A stretch of 64,000 nucleotides of DNA from the NCBI RefSeq assembly GCF_006539925.1, contig NZ_BJNY01000009.1, positions 62,001 to 126,000 on the forward strand, read 5' to 3'. This DNA comes from Glutamicibacter uratoxydans. GTDB lineage: Bacteria > Actinomycetota > Actinomycetes > Actinomycetales > Micrococcaceae. Of the stretch, positions 41,292 through 50,100 are shown one piece after another. The notes below the pieces were generated by a model, which was given only the letters and a program-made list of their open reading frames with translations, was not told where the DNA came from and did not search any database. The number at the start of each line of letters is the position of its first letter. Positions within the stretch are counted from its first letter, which is position 1. The translations under genes were made by a program, and so were the position numbers.

Positions 41292-42509
41292 ATGACCATC
41301 ACTTCCGCACCATCGGCCCAGCAGGCCGATACCGCCCGTTTTACGCGCAGCTTCTGGATCGTTGCTTTTTCGTTCCTGACTTCCATGGCGTTCGCTACAG
41401 CGCCCGCCCCGCTCTATGTGATCTACCAAGAGCGCTCAAATTTCAGCGCATTCACCATCACTTTGATTTTTGCGGCTTATGCCTTGGGAGTGGTCGCCAC
41501 GCTGTTCACAGTCGGGCACCTGTCTGACCGGGTGGGACGACGCAAGCTCATGCTTCCCTCAGTGGCATTGGTACTGGTTTCTGCTTTGATCTTCCTCTTC
41601 ATTCCTACGCTGGCAGGCTTGCTGACCGCACGCTTCATTTCGGGGCTGGGCGTCGGAATGCTCACCGCGACGGCCACCGCCTATTTGATGGAACTGCATG
41701 TCAAAGCCAACCCGGGAACCGGCCTGCGCAAGGCAGAAATTACTGCGACGGCGGCGAATATTGGCGGCCTCGGAGTTGGGCCGCTGGTGTCCGGACTACT
41801 CGCCGAATATGCTCCTGCACCGTTGCAGCTTTCCTACGCGATCTTCACAATCCTGCTCCTGCTGGCATTGATGTTGCTCTTGAGCACCCCTGAAACCGTA
41901 GCTCCCGCGACCACCTGGAAGTACCGTCCGCAACGCGTCTCAGTGCCCCACCACGAGCGCGGAAGCATTGCCGCCGCCGCCATGATGGCCTTCGTTGCCT
42001 TTGCAATGTTTGGCCTGTTCACTTCGCTGGCGCCGGCGTTGATTCGCGGAACCTTGGGCATCAGCTCCCTGGCGGTTTCAGGCGCAGTTGCATTCCTTGT
42101 CTTCGCTTCGGCCGCACTGATGCAGGTCTTTTCTTCACGGTGGGCTTTGGCTACCCAGACACGTTGGGGTCTTTCGGCCCTAGCCATCGGATTAGTTCTT
42201 GTCACCGCCAGCATGCTACTTGCCTCGCTGCCGCTGCTGATCGTCGGCGGGCTCGTCGCAGGCTCCGGTTCGGGCATTGCGTTCAAGGCTGGCTTGGGAA
42301 CTGCCATCCGCATCGCGCCGGCGGAACAGCGCGGAGAAGTCATTGCGGGTGTTTTCCTCGCAGGCTACTTGGGCATGTCAGTACCCGTCCTGTTGCTCGG
42401 TGCGCTGATGCTTTACATTTCCCTTGCGCCGGCAGTCCTGGCCTTCGGTTCGCTCATGCTCATCCTCTTGGCAGTAACAGCTGTCTTGGCGGCCCACAGC
42501 AGGCACTAG
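41292..42509 (+). CDS. MFS transporter, likely drug or small-molecule exporter
   Basis: A 405-residue major facilitator with about 12 hydrophobic segments. VGHLSDRVGRRKLMLPS is the loop 2-3 motif, and FISGLGVGMLTATATAYLMELH lies in TM4-5. Nothing shows the substrate. It is divergent from a LysR gene, a common layout for inducible exporters. Confidence 0.8.
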   Translation: MTITSAPSAQQADTARFTRSFWIVAFSFLTSMAFATAPAPLYVIYQERSNFSAFTITLIFAAYALGVVATLFTVGHLSDRVGRRKLMLPSVALVLVSALIFLFIPTLAGLLTARFISGLGVGMLTATATAYLMELHVKANPGTGLRKAEITATAANIGGLGVGPLVSGLLAEYAPAPLQLSYAIFTILLLLALMLLLSTPETVAPATTWKYRPQRVSVPHHERGSIAAAAMMAFVAFAMFGLFTSLAPALIRGTLGISSLAVSGAVAFLVFASAALMQVFSSRWALATQTRWGLSALAIGLVLVTASMLLASLPLLIVGGLVAGSGSGIAFKAGLGTAIRIAPAEQRGEVIAGVFLAGYLGMSVPVLLLGALMLYISLAPAVLAFGSLMLILLAVTAVLAAHSRH

Positions 42510-42605
42510 TTGCGCGGCCGGCTAAAACAGATACGTGAGGAGGTCTCGCATTCCTAGGCAACATCTGCGGATGATGTGGACTTTATGAAACGTGTGAAAA
42601 GTTGC

Positions 42606-43736
42606 TTACTCGCTAGCGGACGACTTCACCCACCTGTCGCAGCTTCCAGAGTCTTCGAGTTTCCAAGTTTGAAAATCGCCATGGCGTTTCACATCATCGG
42701 TAAACCAATAGGTTTCGTCTGGATTCCACCCGGCGATGAGGCTCGCAGCTTCATCGCTGACCTCCAGCAGTTCACCGGCAGCGGCTAAATACGCTGTCAG
42801 GCTCAAGTGCACCCCGTCGTAGTCTTCAGCCACCGCCTGCCAGTCAGGCTGGACCCAGCGCCCGTCGCGGCCCGTCGTCTCAAACCATGTTCCGCGGCGG
42901 CTGGCGCTGACTTCCGCCGGATACCGCAAGCAGAGATCGACCCAGTCTTCCGGCGCTTCAATGTGGAACACCGGCTTCACCAGCATTGGCTCAACACGCT
43001 GAACAGCCGCTTCCCGCCACCCGAATCCGTCTTCGACGCAGTAAAGCCCCACAGGTGCTTGATCATCAAAGGTTCCAAAACTGCGGAAAAGTCCTCCGGG
43101 AGGATTGGACCACCATTCGCCGCTCACCGCGTTTTTGACCGGCCCACGCAGATCTTCCTGGCTGCGGACTTCTGCTTCGTTGAGATCATGATTCCACTGG
43201 GAAAACTGTTCAGCCGCTGACACAAGTCCGGGATGCCATGTGTGTTCCGCACCCTCGCCGCGCCATTCGATCAGCCACTGGTTTTCCACCGCGGAGCGGT
43301 TCATCCACTCTTGCACAATTCCCGAATCTGAAACGTGGCGAGCAGCGGGCTCCAGCGCCTTGGTCAAAATTGGATCTGAGAAGAGCGTATCTTCGCCGTC
43401 TGGCGGCTGCCAGTACATGGCGTTGCCTACCGATTCATCGAGCGCTTCACGCAGTATGTGACTGGTCAGTTTAGGCAGCTCGACCTGGCCAACCAGCGCT
43501 GCAATGTTTTCCGGCTGCAATTCACTGGGCGGTTGCTCTGCGCTAACCCACGCCTCGTCCTCGGCTGATGAGCCAAACCGGGCAATACCATCGCCGCGGC
43601 GCTTCGCCACGCGGTACGCCGCGTCGAAAACCACCTGTCTCAGTTTCCAGATTTGTTCGCTCTCACCGGCCAGCAGCACATGCAGCAGAAACCTGCGTCC
43701 CCTGCGTCCAGAGATCAATGCTGTCGCTAAATCCAT
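42606..43736 (-). CDS. Hypothetical protein, 376 residues
   Basis: I do not recognise the family. The protein is soluble, acidic and rich in tryptophan, with repeated short W-containing segments (WSNPPGGLFRSFG, WFETTGRDGRWVQPDW, WNPDETYWFTDD) in the second half. The start MDLATALISGRRGRRFLLHVLLAGE is amphipathic rather than a signal peptide. I chose the ATG at 43736, which follows GGGGGTT. The frame stays open to 43886, but the added residues are arginine-rich and shadow-like. Confidence 0.6.
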   Translation of the reverse strand: MDLATALISGRRGRRFLLHVLLAGESEQIWKLRQVVFDAAYRVAKRRGDGIARFGSSAEDEAWVSAEQPPSELQPENIAALVGQVELPKLTSHILREALDESVGNAMYWQPPDGEDTLFSDPILTKALEPAARHVSDSGIVQEWMNRSAVENQWLIEWRGEGAEHTWHPGLVSAAEQFSQWNHDLNEAEVRSQEDLRGPVKNAVSGEWWSNPPGGLFRSFGTFDDQAPVGLYCVEDGFGWREAAVQRVEPMLVKPVFHIEAPEDWVDLCLRYPAEVSASRRGTWFETTGRDGRWVQPDWQAVAEDYDGVHLSLTAYLAAAGELLEVSDEAASLIAGWNPDETYWFTDDVKRHGDFQTWKLEDSGSCDRWVKSSASE

Positions 43737-43873
43737 GGCAACCCCCATCTGTACAGTTCGAACGATCATACTTGTCCGGGCCCGGCTATACACTGTTTGC
43801 ATGTCCAACTTCGAAGCTTCCCGAAGCCGACCCTGCCCACCCGGGCGGGGCGAGATTCGGGAAGGAATTAACA

Positions 43874-44026
43874 TTGGCTCATTCACCTCATCGCAGGTTC
43901 AAGGGATGCACCCTCTGTAAGCCGCATCAGTGGCGCGGCCAGGGCAAAGCCCGCAGGGTCCCATTTCGCGTGAACCGCAGCATCGGCCGCAAGCGCCGCT
44001 GGACCAGGCGCGTAGAAGAAGACTAG
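43874..44026 (+). CDS. Small basic CxxC protein, 50 residues
   Basis: A short gene with a TTG start after AAGGAATTAACA. The peptide has KGCTLCKPHQWRGQGKARR, then VPFRVNRSIGRKRRWTRR, and ends EED. A CxxC followed by KPH, together with many arginines, suggests a small zinc- or RNA/DNA-binding protein. I recall short actinobacterial proteins with the same 'FKGC.LCKPHK' start, but no known function. It is followed at once by a strong hairpin, which supports a real transcription unit. Confidence 0.6.
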   Translation: MAHSPHRRFKGCTLCKPHQWRGQGKARRVPFRVNRSIGRKRRWTRRVEED

Positions 44027-44033
44027 AAAGATT

Positions 44034-44074
44034 GCTGGCGGCACCCAAAGCAACATGCTTTGGGTGCCGCCAGC
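44034..44074 (+). terminator. Strong hairpin after the small CxxC gene
   Basis: A perfect 18-base-pair stem pairs 44034-44051 with 44057-44074 around AACAT, 7 bases past the stop. No T run follows, so termination may depend on the stem alone or on Rho. Confidence 0.65.
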
Positions 44075-44093
44075 TGCATGCCTAGGATGAACT

Positions 44094-45068
44094 ATGCGCA
44101 TTGCTCTGCTTGATGATTACCATGACATCGCCCGCTCGCTGGCCGACTTCGAGACCCTGGTTGAAGACCTCGACGCCGAACTGACGGTTTTCACCGACTA
44201 CTTAGGCAGCGACGACGCAGCAGTGATCGATGCGCTGCAGCCTTTCGACGTCATCATTGCCATGCGCGAACGCACCCCGTTCCCCCGCCAGCGCCTTGAA
44301 GCCCTGCCCCAGCTGAAGCTGCTGGTCACCACCGGGCGGCGCAACGGATCCATCGATCTGGAGGCGGCCAAGGACCATGGCATCATCGTGAGCCACACCG
44401 GCTATCAGGCCGCCGATGCCGCCGAACATACCTGGGCGCTGATCCTCGCGGCGGCCCGCCGGCTGGACGTCGAGCTGTTCTCAGCCGCACGTCCGCTGGC
44501 CGATGAAAACCACTGGCAGAGCACCCTGGGCATGGGCCTGTCCGGCAAGACGCTGGGCATCTACGGGCTGGGAAACTTGGGATCCCGCGTAGCCAAGGTG
44601 GGCCTGGCCTTCGGAATGCGGGTCATCGCCTACAGCCAGAACCTCACCGCGGAGCGCGCCAAGGAAGTCGGCGTGGACAAGGTTTCCGAGCAGGAGCTCT
44701 TTGCCAGCAGCGACGTGCTGACTATCCACCTCAAGCTCTCCGAGCGCAGCACCGGCGTGGTGGGCGCCAAGCAGCTGTCGTGGATGAAGCCGGATGCCAT
44801 CTTGGTCAATACCTCGCGCAGCAAGATCGTCCAGACCGATGCGCTGGTTAGCGCCCTGGAGAATGAACGCCTCTATCTTGCGGCCTTGGATGTCTTCGAT
44901 GTGGAGCCGCTGCCTGCCTCAGACCGCATTGCACAGACCCGCGGCGTCATCGCCACCCCGCACATCGGCTATGTGACCGTGGAGCAGTTCCAGATCTTCT
45001 TCAACGATGCCGTGGCCGACATCCGCGCCTGGGCCAAGGGCAAGCCGGTGCGCGTGCTCAACCCATAG
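44094..45068 (+). CDS. D-2-hydroxyacid dehydrogenase family protein
   Basis: A 324-residue NAD-dependent dehydrogenase. The nucleotide motif is GKTLGIYGLGNLGSRVAKVGLAFGMRV. The catalytic arginine is in LVNTSRSKIVQTDAL, the acid in ALDVFDVEPL and the histidine in IATPHIGYVT. The substrate (glyoxylate, hydroxypyruvate, phosphoglycerate-like) cannot be told. It ends 11 bases inside the convergent PAP2 gene. Confidence 0.88.
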   Translation: MRIALLDDYHDIARSLADFETLVEDLDAELTVFTDYLGSDDAAVIDALQPFDVIIAMRERTPFPRQRLEALPQLKLLVTTGRRNGSIDLEAAKDHGIIVSHTGYQAADAAEHTWALILAAARRLDVELFSAARPLADENHWQSTLGMGLSGKTLGIYGLGNLGSRVAKVGLAFGMRVIAYSQNLTAERAKEVGVDKVSEQELFASSDVLTIHLKLSERSTGVVGAKQLSWMKPDAILVNTSRSKIVQTDALVSALENERLYLAALDVFDVEPLPASDRIAQTRGVIATPHIGYVTVEQFQIFFNDAVADIRAWAKGKPVRVLNP

Positions 45069-45783
45069 CAGTTGGCGGCACCTGCACGCCGCGCGGCCGG
45101 CGCCGCAGCGGTCTCGGGGCAAAGTAGTAGTGGGCGATCGCGACAATTGCCGCCCAGCCGGCGCCGATCAGCAGGCCCACGACAACGTCGGATACCCAGT
45201 GGTGCGCCATGTAGATGCGCGAGGCTCCCATCGCCAGCACAAAGAGCGCAGCCAGGCTGCCCAAAAGATAGGCATAGCGGCGAAGCCCGTAGACCACTGC
45301 GAGGTAGACGGCAATGCCGATCAGCGCGGCGGCATTCATGGTGTGGCCGCTGGGGAAGGAATACGAGCCCGGCGGCGCTGGGCCGCCGGGGACGCCAATG
45401 GGGCGCACCACATGCAGCGATGCCTTGAGCGTGATGGTGAGCAGCACGGATCCCGCGGCAGTCACCGCCACGGTGAGTAGCGGCCACAGGCTGCCTGCCA
45501 CCCAGCAGAGCAGCGCACTGATGATCAGCATGGTGATCGTCATTCCAGGCGTGGATCCCCACCAGTAAAACGCTTGGGACACGCCCTGCCAAAAAGGATC
45601 CTGATGGGCAAGCACCCACCGGTTCACCGGCTGGTCGACGTCTTTGACCCAGCCTCCGATATGCAGCGACACCAGCATTCGACGGGTGAAGTAGAACAAA
45701 GCCACTATCAAGCCGAAAACAACCCACAGGGCCTGTTTGCCGCCCGTGGGCCTGTCGGGTCCAAAATACCAAGCAGATCGCAT
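45058..45783 (-). CDS. PAP2-family membrane phosphatase
   Basis: A 241-residue integral membrane phosphatase with about six hydrophobic segments. The three PAP2 motifs are present: KASLHVVRP, YSFPSGHTMNAAA and SRIYMAHHWVSDVVVG. It probably dephosphorylates a lipid phosphate such as undecaprenyl pyrophosphate or phosphatidic acid. I chose the ATG at 45783 for its GGAGAAC; the ATG at 45792 is also possible. Confidence 0.88.
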   Translation of the reverse strand: MRSAWYFGPDRPTGGKQALWVVFGLIVALFYFTRRMLVSLHIGGWVKDVDQPVNRWVLAHQDPFWQGVSQAFYWWGSTPGMTITMLIISALLCWVAGSLWPLLTVAVTAAGSVLLTITLKASLHVVRPIGVPGGPAPPGSYSFPSGHTMNAAALIGIAVYLAVVYGLRRYAYLLGSLAALFVLAMGASRIYMAHHWVSDVVVGLLIGAGWAAIVAIAHYYFAPRPLRRRPRGVQVPPTAMG

Positions 45784-45848
45784 GTTCTCCATCGTAGTTC
45801 GCAGGCCGGGGAGTTATCTGCGCAAAAGCTATGCGGGAGAATAGGAAC

Positions 45849-46307
45849 ATGACGATCAAGGTACTGGCAGTTGGCAAGAAGCACGAGTCATGGGTAGACG
45901 AGGGAATCTCCCGCTACGAGAAGCGCCTGAAGAAGCCTTTCGACCTCTCCTGGCAGCTTCTTTCCCACTCTTCCAGGGAAAACGACGCCGCCCGCACCGA
46001 GGAATCTGCACGCATCCTCGGCAAGATCGACGACCGCGATTTCGTGGTACTGCTTGACGAACGGGGCAAGAACGTCGATTCGCCGACGCTTGCCAACACC
46101 TTGCGCACACCCATTGATTCTTCGCGCAATGTGGTGATCATCATCGGCGGAGCCTACGGCGTCGACCCGACGGTCCATGCCCGCGCCAACTTCACCTGGT
46201 CCCTGTCCAAGCTTGTTTTTCCGCACCAGCTGGTCCGGCTGATCCTCACCGAACAGCTCTACCGGGCCCAGGACATCCTCGCCGGCGGCAAGTACCACCA
46301 CGTTTAA
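45849..46307 (+). CDS. rlmH: 23S rRNA (pseudouridine1915-N3)-methyltransferase RlmH
   Basis: This 152-residue SPOUT methyltransferase acts on helix 69 of 23S rRNA. The SAM-binding knot reads NVVIIIGGAYGVDPTVHARANFTWSLSKLVFPHQLVRLILTEQLYRAQDILAGGKYHH, essentially the family signature. The first residues IKVLAVGKKHESWVDEGISRYEKRLKK are typical. The ATG at 45849 is preferred. Confidence 0.96.
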   Translation: MTIKVLAVGKKHESWVDEGISRYEKRLKKPFDLSWQLLSHSSRENDAARTEESARILGKIDDRDFVVLLDERGKNVDSPTLANTLRTPIDSSRNVVIIIGGAYGVDPTVHARANFTWSLSKLVFPHQLVRLILTEQLYRAQDILAGGKYHHV

Positions 46308-46313
46308 GCACCC

Positions 46314-46366
46314 TTGACTTTCCATTATGGAAAGACAAGACTTTCCGTAACGGAAAGTGAGGGAGA
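46314..46366 (+). promoter_or_regulatory. Promoter with twin palindromic operators
   Basis: CTTTCCAT-T-ATGGAAAG (46318-46334) and ACTTTCCGT-A-ACGGAAAGT (46340-46358) are perfect palindromes with single-base centres, 23 bases apart. A TTGACT -35 box at 46314-46319 runs into the first, and AAGACT near 46337-46342, at the start of the second, is a possible -10 box. Any protein bound there would block transcription of the two genes that follow, the second of which encodes a winged-helix regulator. Confidence 0.65.
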
Positions 46367-46834
46367 ATGAGCCAGCAAGAACCAACGACCCCGACTAAGC
46401 ACGATGCCGCTCAGATGCTTGCCGAAGCGCAGACTGCCTCCGAGAAGATGATTCGAAGCAGCGACTCTCCACGCGGTTTCACCACGTGCGCGGTGCTTCT
46501 GATCAGCGCACTGACAAGCATCAACGGCCTCGTTCAAGATCAGCTTCTGTATTCGCTGTTCGCATTGTTCATTCCGCTGCTTATTTGGCTTGCCTTCTTT
46601 CTGCGCAAACGCGCCAAGCAGCGGCCGATGCCAGGCAACTCCACAGCTTTTGGCTGCTATCTGCTAGTCATCATTCTTGCCACCATGTTCCTGCGGATGT
46701 GGGAGGCATCCACCTGGCTCGAAGCCGCTGGAAAGATGGTTGTCTGCTGCGCAGTCCTCGGATTCCTGGCCCATAAGATGCGCACTTCGATAACGCTGGA
46801 ACGCGTTGAGGATGGCAATGGACAAACCCGCTGA
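46367..46834 (+). CDS. Small membrane protein paired with a winged-helix regulator
   Basis: A 155-residue protein with a soluble N-terminus (about 1-35) and four hydrophobic segments (about 38-55, 60-78, 94-110, 120-137). It resembles the unnamed membrane partners of small winged-helix repressors in actinobacteria. Its function is unknown. GGGAG precedes the ATG. The stop lies 17 bases inside the next gene. Confidence 0.7.
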   Translation: MSQQEPTTPTKHDAAQMLAEAQTASEKMIRSSDSPRGFTTCAVLLISALTSINGLVQDQLLYSLFALFIPLLIWLAFFLRKRAKQRPMPGNSTAFGCYLLVIILATMFLRMWEASTWLEAAGKMVVCCAVLGFLAHKMRTSITLERVEDGNGQTR

Positions 46835-47117
46835 ACCTCGCTTTGACGCACTGATCCATGCTCCGCTGCGGCTGCGGATCTGTGCCAGCTTGGCGCCGGT
46901 CCAATGGGCAGAGTTCGCACACCTCAAAGAGAACTTGGATGTCGCCGATTCGGTGTTGAGCAAGCACCTGAAGCAGCTCACTGACGCCGGATACGTGGAG
47001 ATAGAACGCTTCGCCAAGTTGGGCCGCAGCCATGTTCGCGTGTCATTGACCGCGAACGGGCGCACTGCCTACGTGCAGCATGTTGCAGCGCTGCGCGAAA
47101 TCACGGGAGCCAGGTAG
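46818..47117 (+). CDS. Small winged-helix transcriptional regulator
   Basis: A 99-residue DNA-binding protein: ALIHAPLRLRICASLAPVQWAEFAHLKENLDVADSVLSKHLKQLTDAGYVEIERF is a winged helix of the MarR/ArsR-like HTH_27 type, with wing RSHVRVSLTANGRTAY. It lacks metal-binding cysteines. Its start overlaps the membrane protein gene. I chose the ATG at 46818 with GAGG 6 bases upstream. It probably binds the twin operators at 46318-46358 and so regulates itself. Confidence 0.82.
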   Translation: MDKPAEPRFDALIHAPLRLRICASLAPVQWAEFAHLKENLDVADSVLSKHLKQLTDAGYVEIERFAKLGRSHVRVSLTANGRTAYVQHVAALREITGAR

Positions 47118-47153
47118 CAACCACTGTCGGATCAAGAACGTAGGATCAGATCT

Positions 47154-50100
47154 ATGAGCGATGTCCTATCCCGGTTCGGTGCAGCCACCCGCAAGTGGTT
47201 CACTGATGTCTTCACCGAACCGACCACCGCTCAGATCGGTGCATGGACCTCCATTTCCGAAGGCAACCACACGCTGGTCATTGCCCCCACCGGTTCCGGC
47301 AAGACCCTCGCCTCCTTCCTCTGGGCACTTGACCGCCTGCACCACGCTGAACTCGACGCTCCCGCTCTGCCCGGTCTGGAAGAAGACAGCGACCACCCTG
47401 CAGGAAGCGGTACCAAGGTGCTCTACATTTCGCCGCTTAAAGCTTTGGGCGTGGACGTTGAACGCAACCTGCGCTCACCCTTGGCAGGCATCCGCTCCAC
47501 CGCACATGAAATGGGGCTCTCCCAGCCCTCGGTCACAGTCGGGGTCCGTTCCGGAGACACGCCAGCGGCCGAACGCCGCCAGATCCTGAAGAACCCTCCG
47601 GACATCCTGATCACCACCCCGGAATCCCTGTACCTGATGCTCACCAGCCAGGCCCGCAAAACTTTGTCCCAGGTGCACACGGTGATCATCGACGAGGTCC
47701 ATGCCATTGCCAACACCAAGCGCGGAACCCACCTTGCCCTGTCCCTGGAGCGGCTCGACGCGCTGCTGCCACAGCCCGCCCAGCGCATCGGCCTGTCCGC
47801 GACGGTGGAGCCGCCCGAAGAGGTAGCCCGCTTCCTGGCAGGCGCTGCACCGGTGAATATCGTGTGCCCGCAGTCCACCAAGCAATGGGAACTGCAGGTG
47901 CGAGTCCCGGTGGAAGACATGACGGACCTGCCCTCCGCCGCGGCCGCCCATGACTTAGGCCCGGGCTCCTCGCCTGCCGCCTCGGCGAGCATCTGGCCGC
48001 ATGTTGAAAACCAGCTGGTGGATCTGGTGCTCGCCAACCACTCCACCATTATCTTCGCCAACTCCCGCCGGCTGGCCGAACGCCTGACCGGCAGGCTGAA
48101 TGAAATCCACGCCGAGCGCGAGGGCTTCAGCGTAGAGAACCAGCTGAGCACCTCCCCCGCGGTGATGATGGCCCAAGCCGGCTCCACGGCTCCCGCCCAT
48201 CCCGAAGCTCCGCTGCTGGCCCGAGCCCACCACGGCTCGGTGTCCAAGGACGCCCGCGCCCAGATTGAGGAAGACCTGAAGCTGGGCAAGCTGCGTGCGG
48301 TGGTGGCCACCAGCTCGCTGGAACTGGGCATCGACATGGGCCTGGTGGATCTGGTGATCCAGGTTGAGTCTCCCAACTCGGTCTCTTCGGGCTTGCAGCG
48401 TGTGGGCCGCGCTGGGCACCAGGTGGGTTCGGTCTCCCAGGGCATCTTCTTCCCCAAGCACCGCGCCGACCTGCTCTCCACCGCGCTGGTGGTCACCCGC
48501 ATGCGCGAGGGCAAGATCGAGAAGATGGTCATCCCCTCCAACCCGCTGGATGTCTTGGCGCAGCAGACCCTGGCGGCGGTGGCCATGGAGGATCTTGAAG
48601 TCGAGGCCTGGTATGACACGGTGCGCCGGGCTGCCCCTTACCAGCAGTTGCCGCGCAGCGTGTACCTGGCAACCCTTGACATGATGGCGGGCAAATACCC
48701 TTCGGACGAGTTCGCCACCCTCAAGCCCCGGCTGATCTGGGACCGTGATGCGGGAGTGCTCAGCGCCCGCCCCGGCGCCCAGCGCCTGGCCGTCATCTCC
48801 GGCGGCACCATCCCGGACCGCGGGCTGTTCGGCGTCTTCCTCGCAGGATCGGAGGATGACAAGGCCCCCAAGCGCGTGGGCGAACTGGACGAAGAGATGG
48901 TCTACGAATCCCGCGTGGGCGACGTGTTCGCCCTGGGCGCCACCAGTTGGCGCATCGAAGACATCACCCACGACAGGGTGCTGGTCACCCCGGCCTTCGG
49001 CCAGCCCGGAAAGCTTCCCTTCTGGCATGGCGACGGGCTGGGCCGCCCCGTAGAGCTCGGTGCGGCGCTGGGCGAATTCACCACAGAGCTGCTGGCCGGC
49101 GAGCGCAGCGACTCCGCCGCTGCGCTGCGCGAGCACGGGCTGGACCCCTTCGCCGCCGAGAACCTGCTGAACTATTTGGGCGAGCAGCGCCAGGCCACCG
49201 GCCAGGTGCCCAACCACCAGAATTTCGTGGTGGAGCGCTTCCACGACGAACTGGGCGACTGGCGGGTGATCCTGCATTCGCCCTTCGGCCTGGCGGTGCA
49301 TGCCCCGTGGGCGCTGGCCATCGGCGCGCGGGTGCGCGAACGCTGGGGCCTGGATGCCTCCGCCATGGCAGCTGACGACGGCATTGTGCTGCGAATTCCC
49401 GCCATGGACGACGAGCCACCGGGGGCAGAGCTCTTCGCCTTCGAAGCCGACGAGATCGTGGATCTAGTCACCGGACAGGTGGCCAACTCGGCGCTGTTCG
49501 CCGCACGCTTCCGCGAATGCGCGGCCCGCGCCCTGCTGCTGCCGCGGATCAACCCGACCAAGCGCACCCCGCTGTGGCAGCAGCGCCAGCGCGCCAGCCA
49601 GCTGCTGGACGTGGCCCGCAACTACCCGGATTTCCCGATCATCCTGGAGACCGTGCGCGAGTGCCTGAACGACGTGTACGACCTGCCGGCGCTGACCGAA
49701 ATCCTGGGCAAGGTTTCCTCCCGGGCCATCCGGCTGGTGGAGGTCACCACCGAGCTGCCCTCGCCCTTCGCGCAGTCGCTGCTCTTCGGCTACGTGGCCC
49801 AGTTCCTCTATGAGACCGATGCCCCTCTGGCAGAACGCCGGGCCGCCGCGCTGAGCCTTGACCCGGTGCTGCTGGGCGAACTGCTGGGCCGCAACGACGT
49901 ACGCGAGATCCTGGACCCACAGGTCATTACCACGCTTGAACAGCAGCTGCAGCACCTGGCGCCGAATCGCCGGCTTGCCGGAATGGAGGGCGCCGCGGAC
50001 CTGCTGCGCCTGCTCGGCCCGCTGAACGCAGAACAATTGGCGCAGCGCCTGCGCGATCCTTCAGATGAGCTGGCGGCGCTGGATCCCGAGACCGCCCGAT

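Noticed and set aside
47955-49301. 448-codon minus-strand frame inside lhr
   Set aside because: Antisense shadow of a well-defined helicase gene; the helicase motifs are on the plus strand.
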